DNA of 53,684 nt from Planctomycetota bacterium (GTDB lineage Bacteria > Planctomycetota > Brocadiia > CAIUPP01). This document shows, piece after piece, positions 1-8,777 of this stretch. The translations under genes were made by a program, and so were the position numbers. Numbering within the stretch: the stretch's first letter is position 1; each line of letters opens with the position of its first letter. The DNA lies in assembly GCA_022705425.1 (NCBI GenBank), contig JAKJEM010000005.1, positions 5,907 through 59,590 of the forward strand, read 5' to 3'. The notes under the pieces are model-generated. The model did no database searches, was not told the origin of the DNA, and saw only the letters and a program-made list of their open reading frames with translations.

Positions 1-1
1 T

Positions 2-1573
2 CGGGAACAGCGCCCGGCGGCCGCGGCAGGCGCGACCGTCCTAGCGGCGGGGCTGGCCGCCTTTCTGCTGGCCGGTCCGGAGGCGCGTTCCGCGCGCCTG
101 CACTATGCCGCCGTAGGGCAGGAGTTCGTTGCGCGCGCGCGCTCCCATTACGGGCAATTGGACGTCACGCGCTCAGGCGCGCAAGTCCACTTCCTCTACA
201 ACGGCCAGCTCCTTGCCTGGACGGGAGACCGCCGCCGCGCCGAGGAGGCCGTCCACCTCGTCCTCCACTTGCGTCCGCGCCCGACGCGCGCGCTCCTGAT
301 CGGCGGGGCGGCCGGCGGCGCTGCGGATGAAATGGTCCGGCGGACGACGGCTTCGGTGACCTGCGTCGAGCTCGATCCCCTCATCGGCGAAGAAGGCCAT
401 GAGTGGTCCGACGCCATTCCGCCCGCCTGCCGCCCCGTAGTCGCCACGGATGGACGCCTCTTCCTGCGCCGCGCGCCTGAGCGGTTCGACCTGATCCTGC
501 TCGATCTGCCGCTCCCCGTCGGCGCGCAGATGAACCGCTTCTACACCGTCGAGTTCTTCCGAACCGCCCGGCGGGCGCTGACGCCCGGCGGCGCCCTCGC
601 CTTTGCGTGCGGAGAGACAACGCAGTACATCAGCCCCGAGCAGGCGGACGTGCTGGCCTGTCTGCGCGCAACACTGGCGCGCGTCTTCGCGCACGTGCGC
701 GTTCTGCCGGGGGAGCGGTACCACTTCATCGCCTCCGACGCCCCCCTCGACGGCGACCTGCGCCGCTGGTCCGCCGCGCTCGATCCGCCGGCGGAGTGGA
801 TTCGGCCGGGCTGGGTGGAAGCCATGCTTTCACCGGACCGGCAGGACGACGTGAACCGCGCGCTCGACGTCCCCGCCCCCGTGAACCGCGACTTCAACCC
901 GGCCCTGTCGCGGCGGGTGTTCCTCCGGCGCATCGCCGAACACCGCGTGGCGTTCGGCGCGGTCGAGGCCGTCCTCCTGGCGGCTTTGCTCTTCTACCTG
1001 CTGCGATTGCGCGCGGCGCCGCGCGCGGTGCTGACGATCGGCTTCGCCGCCGCCGGGCTCGAGTTCGCCCTGCTGCTGGGGTTCCAGGTCCTGTACGGCT
1101 CGCTCTACCGGCAGATGGGGTTGATCGTGACGCTCTTCATGATCGGGCTGGCCGCCGGCGCCGCGCTGGGAACGCGGCTCCGCCCCGCCGGCGACGCCCG
1201 ACGCCTGGGTCTGCTGGCTGCGGCGGTAGCCGGCCTGGCCCTGCTCATTCCGCCGACGCTGGCCGTGCTGAACGCTCCGCGCTTCGAGGGGGTGGATACG
1301 TCCGCGGCCCAGGCGGTCATTCCGCTGTGGACACTCCTCCTCGGCGCGCTGACGGGCGCGGCCTTTCCGCTGGCGGCGCGCGCCACCGCGACCGACAGTC
1401 CCGGCGCGGCGTCCGAGATTTTCACCGCCGACTTCATCGGCGCGGCGCTCGGGGCGCTCCTGGTCTCGATGCTCCTCATTCCGCTGATGGGTCTCTTCTG
1501 GACCTGCGCCGCGACGGCGGCGCTCAACCTGGCCGCCGCAATTCCCCTGCTGCGCGCGAGGCGCGTGGTATAA
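2..1573 (+). CDS. Membrane spermidine-synthase-like protein (5' end cut off)
   Basis: The reading frame is open to the left edge, so the N-terminus lies outside the window and 523 residues are visible. A hydrophobic stretch comes first. It is followed by a Rossmann methyltransferase-like fold with a glycine-rich loop (LLIGGAAGGAADEM), an acidic strand end (VELDP) and DLILLDLP, the layout of polyamine aminopropyltransferases. The last 200 residues hold about six membrane segments. Spermidine-synthase domains embedded in multi-spanning membrane proteins are a known bacterial family whose substrate is mostly unknown. The loop lacks the usual GGGDG, so true spermidine synthesis is uncertain. It ends 51 bp before the next gene and may be co-transcribed with it. 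Confidence 0.75.
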   Translation, partial: REQRPAAAAGATVLAAGLAAFLLAGPEARSARLHYAAVGQEFVARARSHYGQLDVTRSGAQVHFLYNGQLLAWTGDRRRAEEAVHLVLHLRPRPTRALLIGGAAGGAADEMVRRTTASVTCVELDPLIGEEGHEWSDAIPPACRPVVATDGRLFLRRAPERFDLILLDLPLPVGAQMNRFYTVEFFRTARRALTPGGALAFACGETTQYISPEQADVLACLRATLARVFAHVRVLPGERYHFIASDAPLDGDLRRWSAALDPPAEWIRPGWVEAMLSPDRQDDVNRALDVPAPVNRDFNPALSRRVFLRRIAEHRVAFGAVEAVLLAALLFYLLRLRAAPRAVLTIGFAAAGLEFALLLGFQVLYGSLYRQMGLIVTLFMIGLAAGAALGTRLRPAGDARRLGLLAAAVAGLALLIPPTLAVLNAPRFEGVDTSAAQAVIPLWTLLLGALTGAAFPLAARATATDSPGAASEIFTADFIGAALGALLVSMLLIPLMGLFWTCAATAALNLAAAIPLLRARRVV

Positions 1574-1624
1574 TCACGGAACGGATGGAGAAGACACACC
1601 CCTTGCCGGACGGATTCCCCCGCC

Positions 1625-2887
1625 ATGTCGGCACGTTCCTCCATGACACGTCGGACCTTCCTGGCGCGCGGCGCAACGCTGGGGGCGTGCGCCCTGACCG
1701 CCGGCGTCTGTCCGGCGCTGCTGCGTTCCGCCCCGGCGCAGGAGGCCGACATCTTCTCCGGCGGCGCGCCGAAGGGAAGGACCTGGGACCTGTGGCGCAA
1801 ACGAGGATGGGCGCGAGAGGCCGCCCACTACGTCCGCCGCGACGGAGCCGCCGAATGCCTTCTCTGCCCCAACCACTGTATTCTTGAACCGGGAGACCGC
1901 GGACGCTGCCGCAACCGCGTCAACATCGGCGGCACGCTCTACACCCTGGCCTACGCGAACCCGTGCGCCCTGCACGTGGACCCGGTTGAGAAGAAACCCC
2001 TCTTTCATTTCCTGCCCGGCACGCGCACGTACTCCCTGGCCACGGCGGGGTGCGTACTGCGCTGCCTGAACTGCCAGAACTGGGAGATTTCCCAGCGTTC
2101 GCCCGAGGAGACCAAGGACGCCGCCGGGGAGGAGCTGCGCCTGACGCCGGAGCGCCCCGGCCCGCGCTCACTCGACGAGGCCCGCCGCGCCACGCTGATG
2201 CCGGAAGACCTGGCCGCCATCGCCGCCGCGCTGCGCTGCCCCTCCGTTTCCTACACGTATTCGGAGCCGGTCGCCTTCTACGAGTATGCCCTCGATTCCT
2301 CCCGCGCCGTGCGCGCGCGCGGTTTGCGCAACATTCTGGTGACCTCCGCGTACATCCGCGAGGCGCCGCTGCGGGAACTGGCCCGCTGGACCGACGCGGC
2401 GCACGTGGACCTCAAGGGGTTCGACGAGGCGGTTTACCTCAAGCTCAACGGCGGCGCCCTGCGCCCCGTGCTCGACGCGCTGCTCACCCTTCGCCGCGCG
2501 GGCGTGTGGGTCGAGATCGTCAACCTGGTCGTGCCGACCTACACCGACCGGATGGACGCCATCGGGCGCATGTGCGACTGGATCGCCGAGGCCCTGGGGC
2601 CCGACGTCCCCCTCCATTTCTCCCGGTGCCACCCCGCCCACAAGCTGCGCCTGGCCCCGACACCGGCGGACACGCTCGAAGCCGCTCGCGCGCGCGCGCG
2701 CGAGGCCGGGTTGCGCTACGTTTACATCGGCAATGTTCCCGGCCTCAAGGACGCCGCGACGACCTTCTGCCCCCGCTGCGCGAAGGCCGTTGTCGTGCGC
2801 GACGTGTACTCCCTTGCCGCCATCCACCTCGAAGGGAGCGCCTGCCGCTTCTGCGGCGCGACGATCCCCGGCGTGTGGCGAAGCTGA
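1625..2887 (+). CDS. amrS: AmrS-type radical SAM protein with Tat signal
   Basis: This 420-residue protein matches the radical SAM member of the AmmeMemoRadiSam system. It has an N-terminal cysteine cluster (C78, C81, C85, C95), the family phrase NPCALHVDPVEKKPLFHFLPG in shortened form around residues 112-132, and the cluster-binding C143-x3-C147-x2-C150. Two CxxC pairs near the C-terminus resemble a zinc ribbon. A twin-arginine signal (RRTFLARG, residues 9-16) and a hydrophobic stretch ending at AQEA precede the domain, implying export of a folded Fe-S protein. The expected AMMECR1 and MEMO partners are not in the window. No clear SD is visible; an alternative ATG lies at 1643. A TATAAT hexamer at 1569 could be a -10 box, but I see no good -35. 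Confidence 0.85.
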   Translation: MSARSSMTRRTFLARGATLGACALTAGVCPALLRSAPAQEADIFSGGAPKGRTWDLWRKRGWAREAAHYVRRDGAAECLLCPNHCILEPGDRGRCRNRVNIGGTLYTLAYANPCALHVDPVEKKPLFHFLPGTRTYSLATAGCVLRCLNCQNWEISQRSPEETKDAAGEELRLTPERPGPRSLDEARRATLMPEDLAAIAAALRCPSVSYTYSEPVAFYEYALDSSRAVRARGLRNILVTSAYIREAPLRELARWTDAAHVDLKGFDEAVYLKLNGGALRPVLDALLTLRRAGVWVEIVNLVVPTYTDRMDAIGRMCDWIAEALGPDVPLHFSRCHPAHKLRLAPTPADTLEAARARAREAGLRYVYIGNVPGLKDAATTFCPRCAKAVVVRDVYSLAAIHLEGSACRFCGATIPGVWRS

Positions 2888-2904
2888 AGCCCCCCTACAG
2901 CTTC
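2880..2904. terminator. Hairpin between convergent genes
   Basis: GAAGCTG (2880-2886) pairs with CAGCTTC (2898-2904) across the two facing stop codons. The stem is 7 bp and has no T tract, so a role as a weak bidirectional terminator is only a guess. Confidence 0.3.
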
Positions 2905-5900
2905 CAGCGCTCCTCTTTGTCCACCGTGACGGAGAAGAGCATGCCGGCGCGTCCGTCGCGGAGCTTGGGGTTCTGCTGCGACTGCATGGCCCCCTCGAAG
3001 CGGAAGTCCGGGTGCGCCACGAAGAACCCCGGCGTAAATTCGTTGAAGTCCATCTCCCGGAAGAGCAGCAACTGATCGTCCTCGATCTTCTTGGCGTCCT
3101 TGAGGGAGTAGAGATTCACGGTCAGCTTATCCCCCTTGGAGATCAGCAGCGGGCGCTGCAAGGGGAACTCATCGGTCCAGATTTCAGTCTCCCCCGGCGC
3201 GTCGGCGCCCTGATCCACAGTGAAGGCTTCCTTCCAGCCGTAGAGGGCGCCGAGCGTCACGTCGCGTCCTTTGCGCACCTCGGCGACGGTGAAGATGGTG
3301 TCCTTGTTGAAGACGATGACCGGCGCGAAGTAGCCGCCGCTGATCCAGAAGAGGCTCTCGACGTTCTTGCGGCTGCCCCAGACGACCACGCGCCCCAGGC
3401 GGACACGCGTCGGCTCGCGGAGCAGCGCCAGCTTGGCCTGAACCTCGCGCACGGCGGTGCTGTTAAGCTTGGCGATCTCCGGTACCCGCTTGTCCTCGAC
3501 ATACGCCTTGCACGCCGCCTCGATCTTCGCCAGTTCGTCCCAGCGCTGGATAATCCCCTTGTCCAGTTTGCGGATCAGTTCCGTCACCGCGCCGTACAGC
3601 AACCGGTCATACGACTTGCAGAGGCCGCCCCACTTGGCGTCAATCAGTTCGCGCAGTTCGGCGCTGCGCATCTCCTCCGGCGGCAGGCCCGGGTTCTCGA
3701 TGATCGCCTTCTTGTTGTCGAACTCCTTGACGTCGCGGACGGCAACCTCCACCTGGCGGAGGTCCTCGACGAACTTGCCGTTCCACTCGGTGATGACGCG
3801 GGCGCGGAGTTTCTCGGCGTCGGCATCGCGCTTGACGAAGGGTTCCTTGTCCTTCCGGTAGGCGTCAATGACCGCCAGCGCCTCGCGGTACTGGACATTG
3901 TCGGACGCCTGGCGCACGGCGATCTCGGCGCGACGCCACTCGAAGGCCTCCCACCGCTTGTTCACCTCGCCGAGCTGCTTGATGACGTAATCGCGCCGGT
4001 CCGGGGCGAACTCGTCGAGGACCTGCAGGGTGGAACGCGCCACCTTGAACCCGTCGCGCACGCCGGCCGTCAGCAGTGTGCCCTCGACGCACGTGGTCAG
4101 TTTGGAACTCCACTCGCTCAGCAGCCCCTGTGCCTCGGTGTCGCGGTAGGTGCCCAGCGCCGCGCGGATGCGCGCGCCGGCGGCCTTGAAGGACTCCGGG
4201 CACTGCGGAGAGATTTCGATCTTCACCGCCGCCAGGAAGGTCCGCGCATCGGTCATCAGGCCGTCGTCCTTGACGCGCTCGGCCTGGATTTCCTTGTACT
4301 TCTTCGCCAGGTCGTCGCTCCAGGGGGGCGCCGTCTCGCGCCCCTGCGCCCGCATCCGGTCCATGAACTTCTCGATGGCCGCCGCCACCTTGGGCAACAG
4401 GGGGCGGTTGGTCCGAAAGGCGTTGTACTGATGGCTGGCTTCCGTGTAGAGCTGCTGAAGTTCGCCCTTCTGCGATTCGGCACTGGCAAGGAGATCGCCG
4501 ATGTGCTTGCGGTGCTCCGGACCGAGCTGCGGCGCCACGAGGGCCCGCTTGAGGCCTTCCATCTGCTTCTCCACCTCGCCCTTGTGCTTGTTGAACTCCT
4601 CCATCGCCGCCTTGAGCGTATCGTCGGCGGCCGTCAGGTCCTTGTCCAGGTCCTTGATGCGATTCGCCAATTGCTCGGCCACGCGCTTGACCGGCGCGTA
4701 CTCGCGGAACTTCGTCTTGTACAGGGCCAGGGCGTCCTTCCAGCTCGTCTTCTTCAGGTCGTCCCCCCTGCGTTCCGTGGCCGCCCAGTCGGCCACGATG
4801 GCATCGCGGCGCTTGATCAGCGTCTCGATCCGCTCGTCCACCTGTTTGGCAACCGTCTTGCTCAGGCCGGGGTTCTTGCGGACGCGCTGCAGCATCTCCA
4901 GCGCCGCTTCGTAGTCCTGCTCGTGGAAGGACCACAGCTTGGCGAGCAGGGCGTCGAAGAACGCGGTGTAGAGCGGTTGATTGTCGTTGAACTGGCAGGG
5001 CAGGTTTTCGGCCGACATGACGACGCCCGAGAGCCCCTGCAGGTTGTCCACCGCGTTGACGAGGGCCGTCTGCGAGCGAAGCGTTCCCTGCTCGGCGCGG
5101 AAACTCCGCTGGAGCGAGTCGCGGAAGGCGCGGACCTGGGCGTCGTATTCCTTGAGCCGGCGGAACTGCGGCAGGCTCTGGTCGAAATCGTTGACGAAGG
5201 CCTGCCAGTTCTGACGCGCGAGTTCGGCCCAGCGCTCCTGCTTCTCCGCGCGCAGGCGGCCCAGGTTCTCCGCCTCCTCTTTGGCCAGGCGCGCCAGATC
5301 GCGCCAGTCCGCGTTCGCTTGAAGATAGAAGGCATACGGGGACTTCTCCGCCTCGCGGTAGTACTTCTCCGCCTCGCCCAGGGCGTCCTCCAGGCCCGCC
5401 TTCTGGATACGGCGGAACTCTTCGACCTGAAGGCGCGCCCACTGCGCGCCGGCATCGTCCATGTGGCGGTTGAAGACCCAGAACGGAGAGCGCGCCAGGT
5501 ACTGCTCCATGCTGACCAGCGACGGGTCGCGCACGGCGCGACGGTAGGCGAAGACGTCGGCCGAGAAGAGCCCGAGCGCCACCGCGCCCAGCGCCGCCGC
5601 CGCCCAGGCCGCCAGGCGGATGCGCTGCCGGCGCTGGCGGCGCAGCAGCTTCTGCATCAGGTCGCACAGGATGGCCTGGACGGTGCTGATCCAGTTCTCG
5701 CCGCCCACGGCGGCGACGGCAATGGTGCCGCCCACCATCGTCGTGCCCCCGCTGGGGATTTCGTAGCGGCCGGTCTTGGCGTCGCGCTTGAGGTCGCTGA
5801 GCGTGTCAATGCAGAAGATGGAGATCTCGCGGTAGATGCGACCGCCCGCGCCCTTCTTGCCGCCCCCCCGCCCGGATCCGAAGAGGCGGTTCCGCAGCTT

Positions 5901-6500
5901 GGTGGCATCCACGTCGCCGGACTTCGCGTTGGTCACCACCACCTGGATAGGCAGATCCCGGGCCCCGAAGTCCCCCGCCGCCACGGCCGTGACGAAGTCC
6001 GCGATGAGGTTCGCGCTCTTGTGCCCCTCTTCGGAGAGGAGCTTCTTGGCGTTCACGACGATAATCGCCGCGTCGAGCTGGTTCCCTGTAGTCTGGTCGC
6101 GCAGGAAGCGTTTGATGCGCTCCACCTCGTCCATTTCGATCTCGCTCTCCTCCTTCTTGAGGGTCGAGTCGAAGATCTCGCCGGGGACGTCGTAAGTCAC
6201 GAAGCGGCTGGTCTTGCCGCGGTAGGTGACGTCCATCAGCACCGGCACTTCGCGGTTGGTCTTGAAGCGCTCGTCGAGATGGCGCTGGATCCAGTTCCAG
6301 CGCTCCTGGACGTAGGCCAGGGAGCCCTCCTCCTGCGCGCCCTCGACGGTGATGTACGGGAAGCTGATGTGCACCTCGCCCCCCTGGGCCAGGCGCGCGC
6401 CTTCGGCGTAGATCCGCGCCAGGAAGGTGGTCTTGCCCGCGCCGGGAAGACCCGCAACCAGGATAACGCGCTTCTTGTCACTGAGGAAGGGAAGTTTCAT
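2895..6500 (-). CDS. Giant membrane-anchored GTPase with helical stalk
   Basis: 1201 residues from the ATG at 6500, chosen because AGGAG sits six bases upstream; an in-frame extension to 6596 lacks such a site. Residues 10-280 form a P-loop GTPase-like domain: Walker A GLPGAGKT (17-24), a DxxG-type DVPGE (105-109), and TNAKSGD (191-197) where TKxD/NKxD is expected. After a basic stretch (RRQRRQRIR) comes one membrane segment (about 297-319), so the rest should be outside the cytoplasmic membrane. Residues 330-1060 are almost all charged helix and probably coiled coil. The last 140 residues look beta-rich. Size and layout recall IcmF/TssM, and the P-loop recalls TRAFAC 'DO-GTPase' domains, but I recognise no specific family. 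It overlaps the upstream gene by 23 bp, so the two are an operon. Confidence 0.7.
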   Translation of the reverse strand: MKLPFLSDKKRVILVAGLPGAGKTTFLARIYAEGARLAQGGEVHISFPYITVEGAQEEGSLAYVQERWNWIQRHLDERFKTNREVPVLMDVTYRGKTSRFVTYDVPGEIFDSTLKKEESEIEMDEVERIKRFLRDQTTGNQLDAAIIVVNAKKLLSEEGHKSANLIADFVTAVAAGDFGARDLPIQVVVTNAKSGDVDATKLRNRLFGSGRGGGKKGAGGRIYREISIFCIDTLSDLKRDAKTGRYEIPSGGTTMVGGTIAVAAVGGENWISTVQAILCDLMQKLLRRQRRQRIRLAAWAAAALGAVALGLFSADVFAYRRAVRDPSLVSMEQYLARSPFWVFNRHMDDAGAQWARLQVEEFRRIQKAGLEDALGEAEKYYREAEKSPYAFYLQANADWRDLARLAKEEAENLGRLRAEKQERWAELARQNWQAFVNDFDQSLPQFRRLKEYDAQVRAFRDSLQRSFRAEQGTLRSQTALVNAVDNLQGLSGVVMSAENLPCQFNDNQPLYTAFFDALLAKLWSFHEQDYEAALEMLQRVRKNPGLSKTVAKQVDERIETLIKRRDAIVADWAATERRGDDLKKTSWKDALALYKTKFREYAPVKRVAEQLANRIKDLDKDLTAADDTLKAAMEEFNKHKGEVEKQMEGLKRALVAPQLGPEHRKHIGDLLASAESQKGELQQLYTEASHQYNAFRTNRPLLPKVAAAIEKFMDRMRAQGRETAPPWSDDLAKKYKEIQAERVKDDGLMTDARTFLAAVKIEISPQCPESFKAAGARIRAALGTYRDTEAQGLLSEWSSKLTTCVEGTLLTAGVRDGFKVARSTLQVLDEFAPDRRDYVIKQLGEVNKRWEAFEWRRAEIAVRQASDNVQYREALAVIDAYRKDKEPFVKRDADAEKLRARVITEWNGKFVEDLRQVEVAVRDVKEFDNKKAIIENPGLPPEEMRSAELRELIDAKWGGLCKSYDRLLYGAVTELIRKLDKGIIQRWDELAKIEAACKAYVEDKRVPEIAKLNSTAVREVQAKLALLREPTRVRLGRVVVWGSRKNVESLFWISGGYFAPVIVFNKDTIFTVAEVRKGRDVTLGALYGWKEAFTVDQGADAPGETEIWTDEFPLQRPLLISKGDKLTVNLYSLKDAKKIEDDQLLLFREMDFNEFTPGFFVAHPDFRFEGAMQSQQNPKLRDGRAGMLFSVTVDKEERWKL

Positions 6501-8403
6501 GGCGCTCCTGCCGGCCTTTCTGATATTCCGCAAGGGTGACGAGAAGGATTGTCGGATCGTTCCGCCGCAACGCATCGCGCAGTTCCGATGCGCCATGCGG
6601 CATGGCGTAGTTCATGCTCTGGCGTCCGCGCATCCACGTCGTCTTGTGGTCCGACGGCGCGCGGTAGGGGACCTGGAACTCCGTGGCCGCCCACAGCATC
6701 AGCCGGTCGCGGCGCGCCTGGGCGGCGTCCTCGTCCGGGTCGCCGTCCGCCCCGCGCATGGACAAGGCGTCCGGCGTGTTCTCGCGCTCGACGGCCTTTG
6801 TCAGGCCGAAGCGCAGGCTTTCCTTGAGCGCCTTGGTGATCGTCATCTCCGTCACCTTTTCCGTGGCCTGCTGCACGGTCATCGAGACCCCCGTGCTCGC
6901 CCCCGCCGAAAGCCCCGCCGTCAGCACCGAGCTCAGCATGTCCGCCGCGTCAATCGCGGCGTTGACCCACTCCCGGCGCTCGATGGGATAGCTGTTCCAC
7001 ATCTTGACGCAGACATTCATGATCTCGCCCCCCGGCAGGAACCCCATGCCGCGCTTCAGGGCCGATTCGTCCCAGGCCAGGTCCTTCAGGTCCGTCTGCA
7101 TGGCGACCTTGAGCGCCTCTTCCGGGTGACCCTGCCGATAGAGGTACAGGACGAGCGGGGCACGGTGGCGCACCAGGAGCTGGCGGAAGTTGCGATCCCC
7201 GGCGAACTGCATCACGGCCAGGGCGCTCAGCGGCATGCCCGCCTCCGGCGAAGCGCCCCGTCGCCCGCCCTGGGCCTTCTCGCGCGCCTGGGCTTGCAAG
7301 GGTCCGACAAAGCGCTTGTCGGTCACCAGTTCCATCATCGCCCGCCGCTCGATCGTCCGCCGCTCCGCCGGCAGATTCGCCGTCTCCCAGAACACGGTCC
7401 CCGGCAGCATCGCCATGTCCCAATCGAGACAGAACTTGAAGAAATCAAGCATCAACGCAAAGTCGGCGTCCGCCGCGCTCTCCCGCGCCAGGTACATCCC
7501 CTCGAGCAGTTCCCCGCCGGGGTTCAGCGTCAGGATCAGCAGCACGCCTTCGCTGCGCATGTTCAACGATTGCGCGTTCAGACACTCGCGGATCAGCGCC
7601 GCCTTCACCGGCCACTGCTCCGGCGGCGTCTCGCCGTAAAGGCGCGTGATGAACTTTGCCTGGGCGGCCACCGCCAGCCACAGGCTCACCAGCGTCCCCT
7701 TTTCGTTGAAGATATCCTCCGCCGCCCAGAGCGTGATCACGGCGCCGGGGCCGCCGTCCCGCTTCTCCAGCAGCTCGATGATCGCGTGCGAACGCGCCGC
7801 CAGCAGCACGTCGAGACGCTTCAGCATGGCCTCCGGCCCGCCGTAGTCCACCCCGAGCAGGAAGGGGAGCAGCGCGTCCAGGTTTTCCGAGGACATCGCG
7901 GCCACGCCGGGCAACACGTGAAGGATCACCGGCAGCGCCGGACGCTGCAGCAACAGCGGGCGTACCAGGGTGTCGCAGTCGGGGCGTCGTCCGAGCGCAT
8001 CGAGGATGTCCATGAACGTCCCCAGGCGGCCCGGATTCTGAAGCAGCACGGCGCGCGTGGTCTTCGGGAGCTTGCGCCAGTAAACGCCCCAAGGCCCGGC
8101 CCGACCCAACAGGTCCTGCGCGCGCTGCACCCGCGCGCGCCCGTCCTTCTGGAACTGGTACAGCGCCTTGTAGTCGCCCAGGTCTGCCGCCGCCCGCAGC
8201 GCCAGCGCCCCCATTGCCTTCTCGAACTGCTCGGCCTCGTCGGTCATGTAGATCAACAGGAAGGTGTCCGCCTCCGCCTGGAGGTCGGGATACTTCTGCT
8301 TGAGGTATCCCTCGATCTCCAGCGAAGACAGGGCCGGACACGCCGAGGCCGCCAGGACCAGGGCGGTCAGCGCTGCGGCCAATGTCTTTCCCGTTGCCCA
8401 CAT
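6478..8403 (-). CDS. Exported helical protein, partner of the GTPase
   Basis: 641 residues from the ATG at 8403, where a signal peptide (MWATGKTLAAALTALVLAAS) begins; a purine-rich AGAGAG lies about ten bases upstream. In-frame upstream starts extend to 8481, but they would bury the signal peptide. A Cys follows the hydrophobic core (ASAC), so lipidation is possible although the box is not canonical. The rest is helix-rich and looks repeat-like, with many leucine, alanine and charged residues and no catalytic motif I can name. It is the first gene of a two-gene minus-strand operon. Its stop lies inside the start region of the GTPase gene, so translation is probably coupled. I infer a periplasmic partner for the GTPase's extracytoplasmic stalk. 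Function unknown. Confidence 0.65.
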   Translation of the reverse strand: MWATGKTLAAALTALVLAASACPALSSLEIEGYLKQKYPDLQAEADTFLLIYMTDEAEQFEKAMGALALRAAADLGDYKALYQFQKDGRARVQRAQDLLGRAGPWGVYWRKLPKTTRAVLLQNPGRLGTFMDILDALGRRPDCDTLVRPLLLQRPALPVILHVLPGVAAMSSENLDALLPFLLGVDYGGPEAMLKRLDVLLAARSHAIIELLEKRDGGPGAVITLWAAEDIFNEKGTLVSLWLAVAAQAKFITRLYGETPPEQWPVKAALIRECLNAQSLNMRSEGVLLILTLNPGGELLEGMYLARESAADADFALMLDFFKFCLDWDMAMLPGTVFWETANLPAERRTIERRAMMELVTDKRFVGPLQAQAREKAQGGRRGASPEAGMPLSALAVMQFAGDRNFRQLLVRHRAPLVLYLYRQGHPEEALKVAMQTDLKDLAWDESALKRGMGFLPGGEIMNVCVKMWNSYPIERREWVNAAIDAADMLSSVLTAGLSAGASTGVSMTVQQATEKVTEMTITKALKESLRFGLTKAVERENTPDALSMRGADGDPDEDAAQARRDRLMLWAATEFQVPYRAPSDHKTTWMRGRQSMNYAMPHGASELRDALRRNDPTILLVTLAEYQKGRQERHETSLPQ

Positions 8404-8498
8404 CGCGCACACTCTCTCTGCAAGAGACACAATCCACCCTTTGCGCCGCCGGCCTTCCGGCGCGCATTTCCGACGGCTCATCGGGTCTGTCGCCCTCT

Positions 8499-8526
8499 AG
8501 AATAGCCTTTTTGCCGCCGGAATCAA
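8499..8526 (-). promoter_or_regulatory. Promoter of the GTPase operon
   Basis: On the minus strand TTGATT (8526-8521) and TATTCT (8504-8499) are separated by 16 bp, about 95 bp upstream of the 8403 start. It diverges from the tRNA promoters. Confidence 0.5.
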
Positions 8527-8555
8527 GCGCGCCGGCGCAGCGTTTTCCGGCGCAG

Positions 8556-8584
8556 TTGACAAACCCCGCCCGAACGGATATCCT
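8556..8584 (+). promoter_or_regulatory. Promoter P1 of tRNA-Gly/tig
   Basis: TTGACA (8556-8561), 17 bp spacer, TATCCT (8579-8584). It lies about 80 bp upstream of the tRNA and would give a leader before it. Confidence 0.6.
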
Positions 8585-8617
8585 ACGCCCGCTCCGGGCC
8601 GGAGGTTCGCGTTGCAC

Positions 8618-8646
8618 TTGCTTTTGGCCCGCCTCAGCGCCATAAT
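8618..8646 (+). promoter_or_regulatory. Promoter P2 of tRNA-Gly/tig
   Basis: TTGCTT (8618-8623), 17 bp spacer, CATAAT (8641-8646). Its expected start is only about a dozen bases from the tRNA 5' end, a typical position for a tRNA promoter. Confidence 0.5.
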
Positions 8647-8665
8647 ACGGTGGCGTCGCGCTCGA

Positions 8666-8741
8666 GCGGGAGTAGCTCAGTTGGTAGAGCGTCAGCTTGC
8701 CATGCTGATTGTCGCGGGTTCGAGTCCCGTCTCCCGCTCCA
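8666..8741 (+). tRNA. tRNA-Gly (anticodon GCC)
   Basis: A 76-base cloverleaf. The acceptor GCGGGAG pairs with CTCCCGC and is followed by an encoded TCCA end. The D arm starts GTAGCTCAG, the anticodon stem TCAGC/GCTGA holds loop TTGCCAT with anticodon GCC, and the T arm is CGGGTTCGAGTCCCG. T54, T55 and C56 are standard. There is no terminator before tig (36 bp downstream), so both are probably made from one transcript and the tRNA cut out. Confidence 0.97.
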
Positions 8742-8777
8742 TTTCTTTCCCCCTGCTTTTCCCGGAGGTGAACGTCG

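Noticed and set aside
607..1887. Long frame overlapping the aminopropyltransferase-like and AmrS genes
   Set aside because: Arg/Pro/Ala-rich shadow with no SD; both overlapped genes carry clear family motifs.
2895..6500. GTPase as a type VI secretion TssM
   Set aside because: No other T6SS gene is present, and the single membrane span and C-terminal domain do not clearly match TssM.
2733..6539. A 1268-codon open frame on the + strand opposite the GTPase gene
   Set aside because: It mirrors the minus-strand gene, has no SD, and its product is low-complexity Arg/Leu/Val-rich. High GC leaves antisense frames open.
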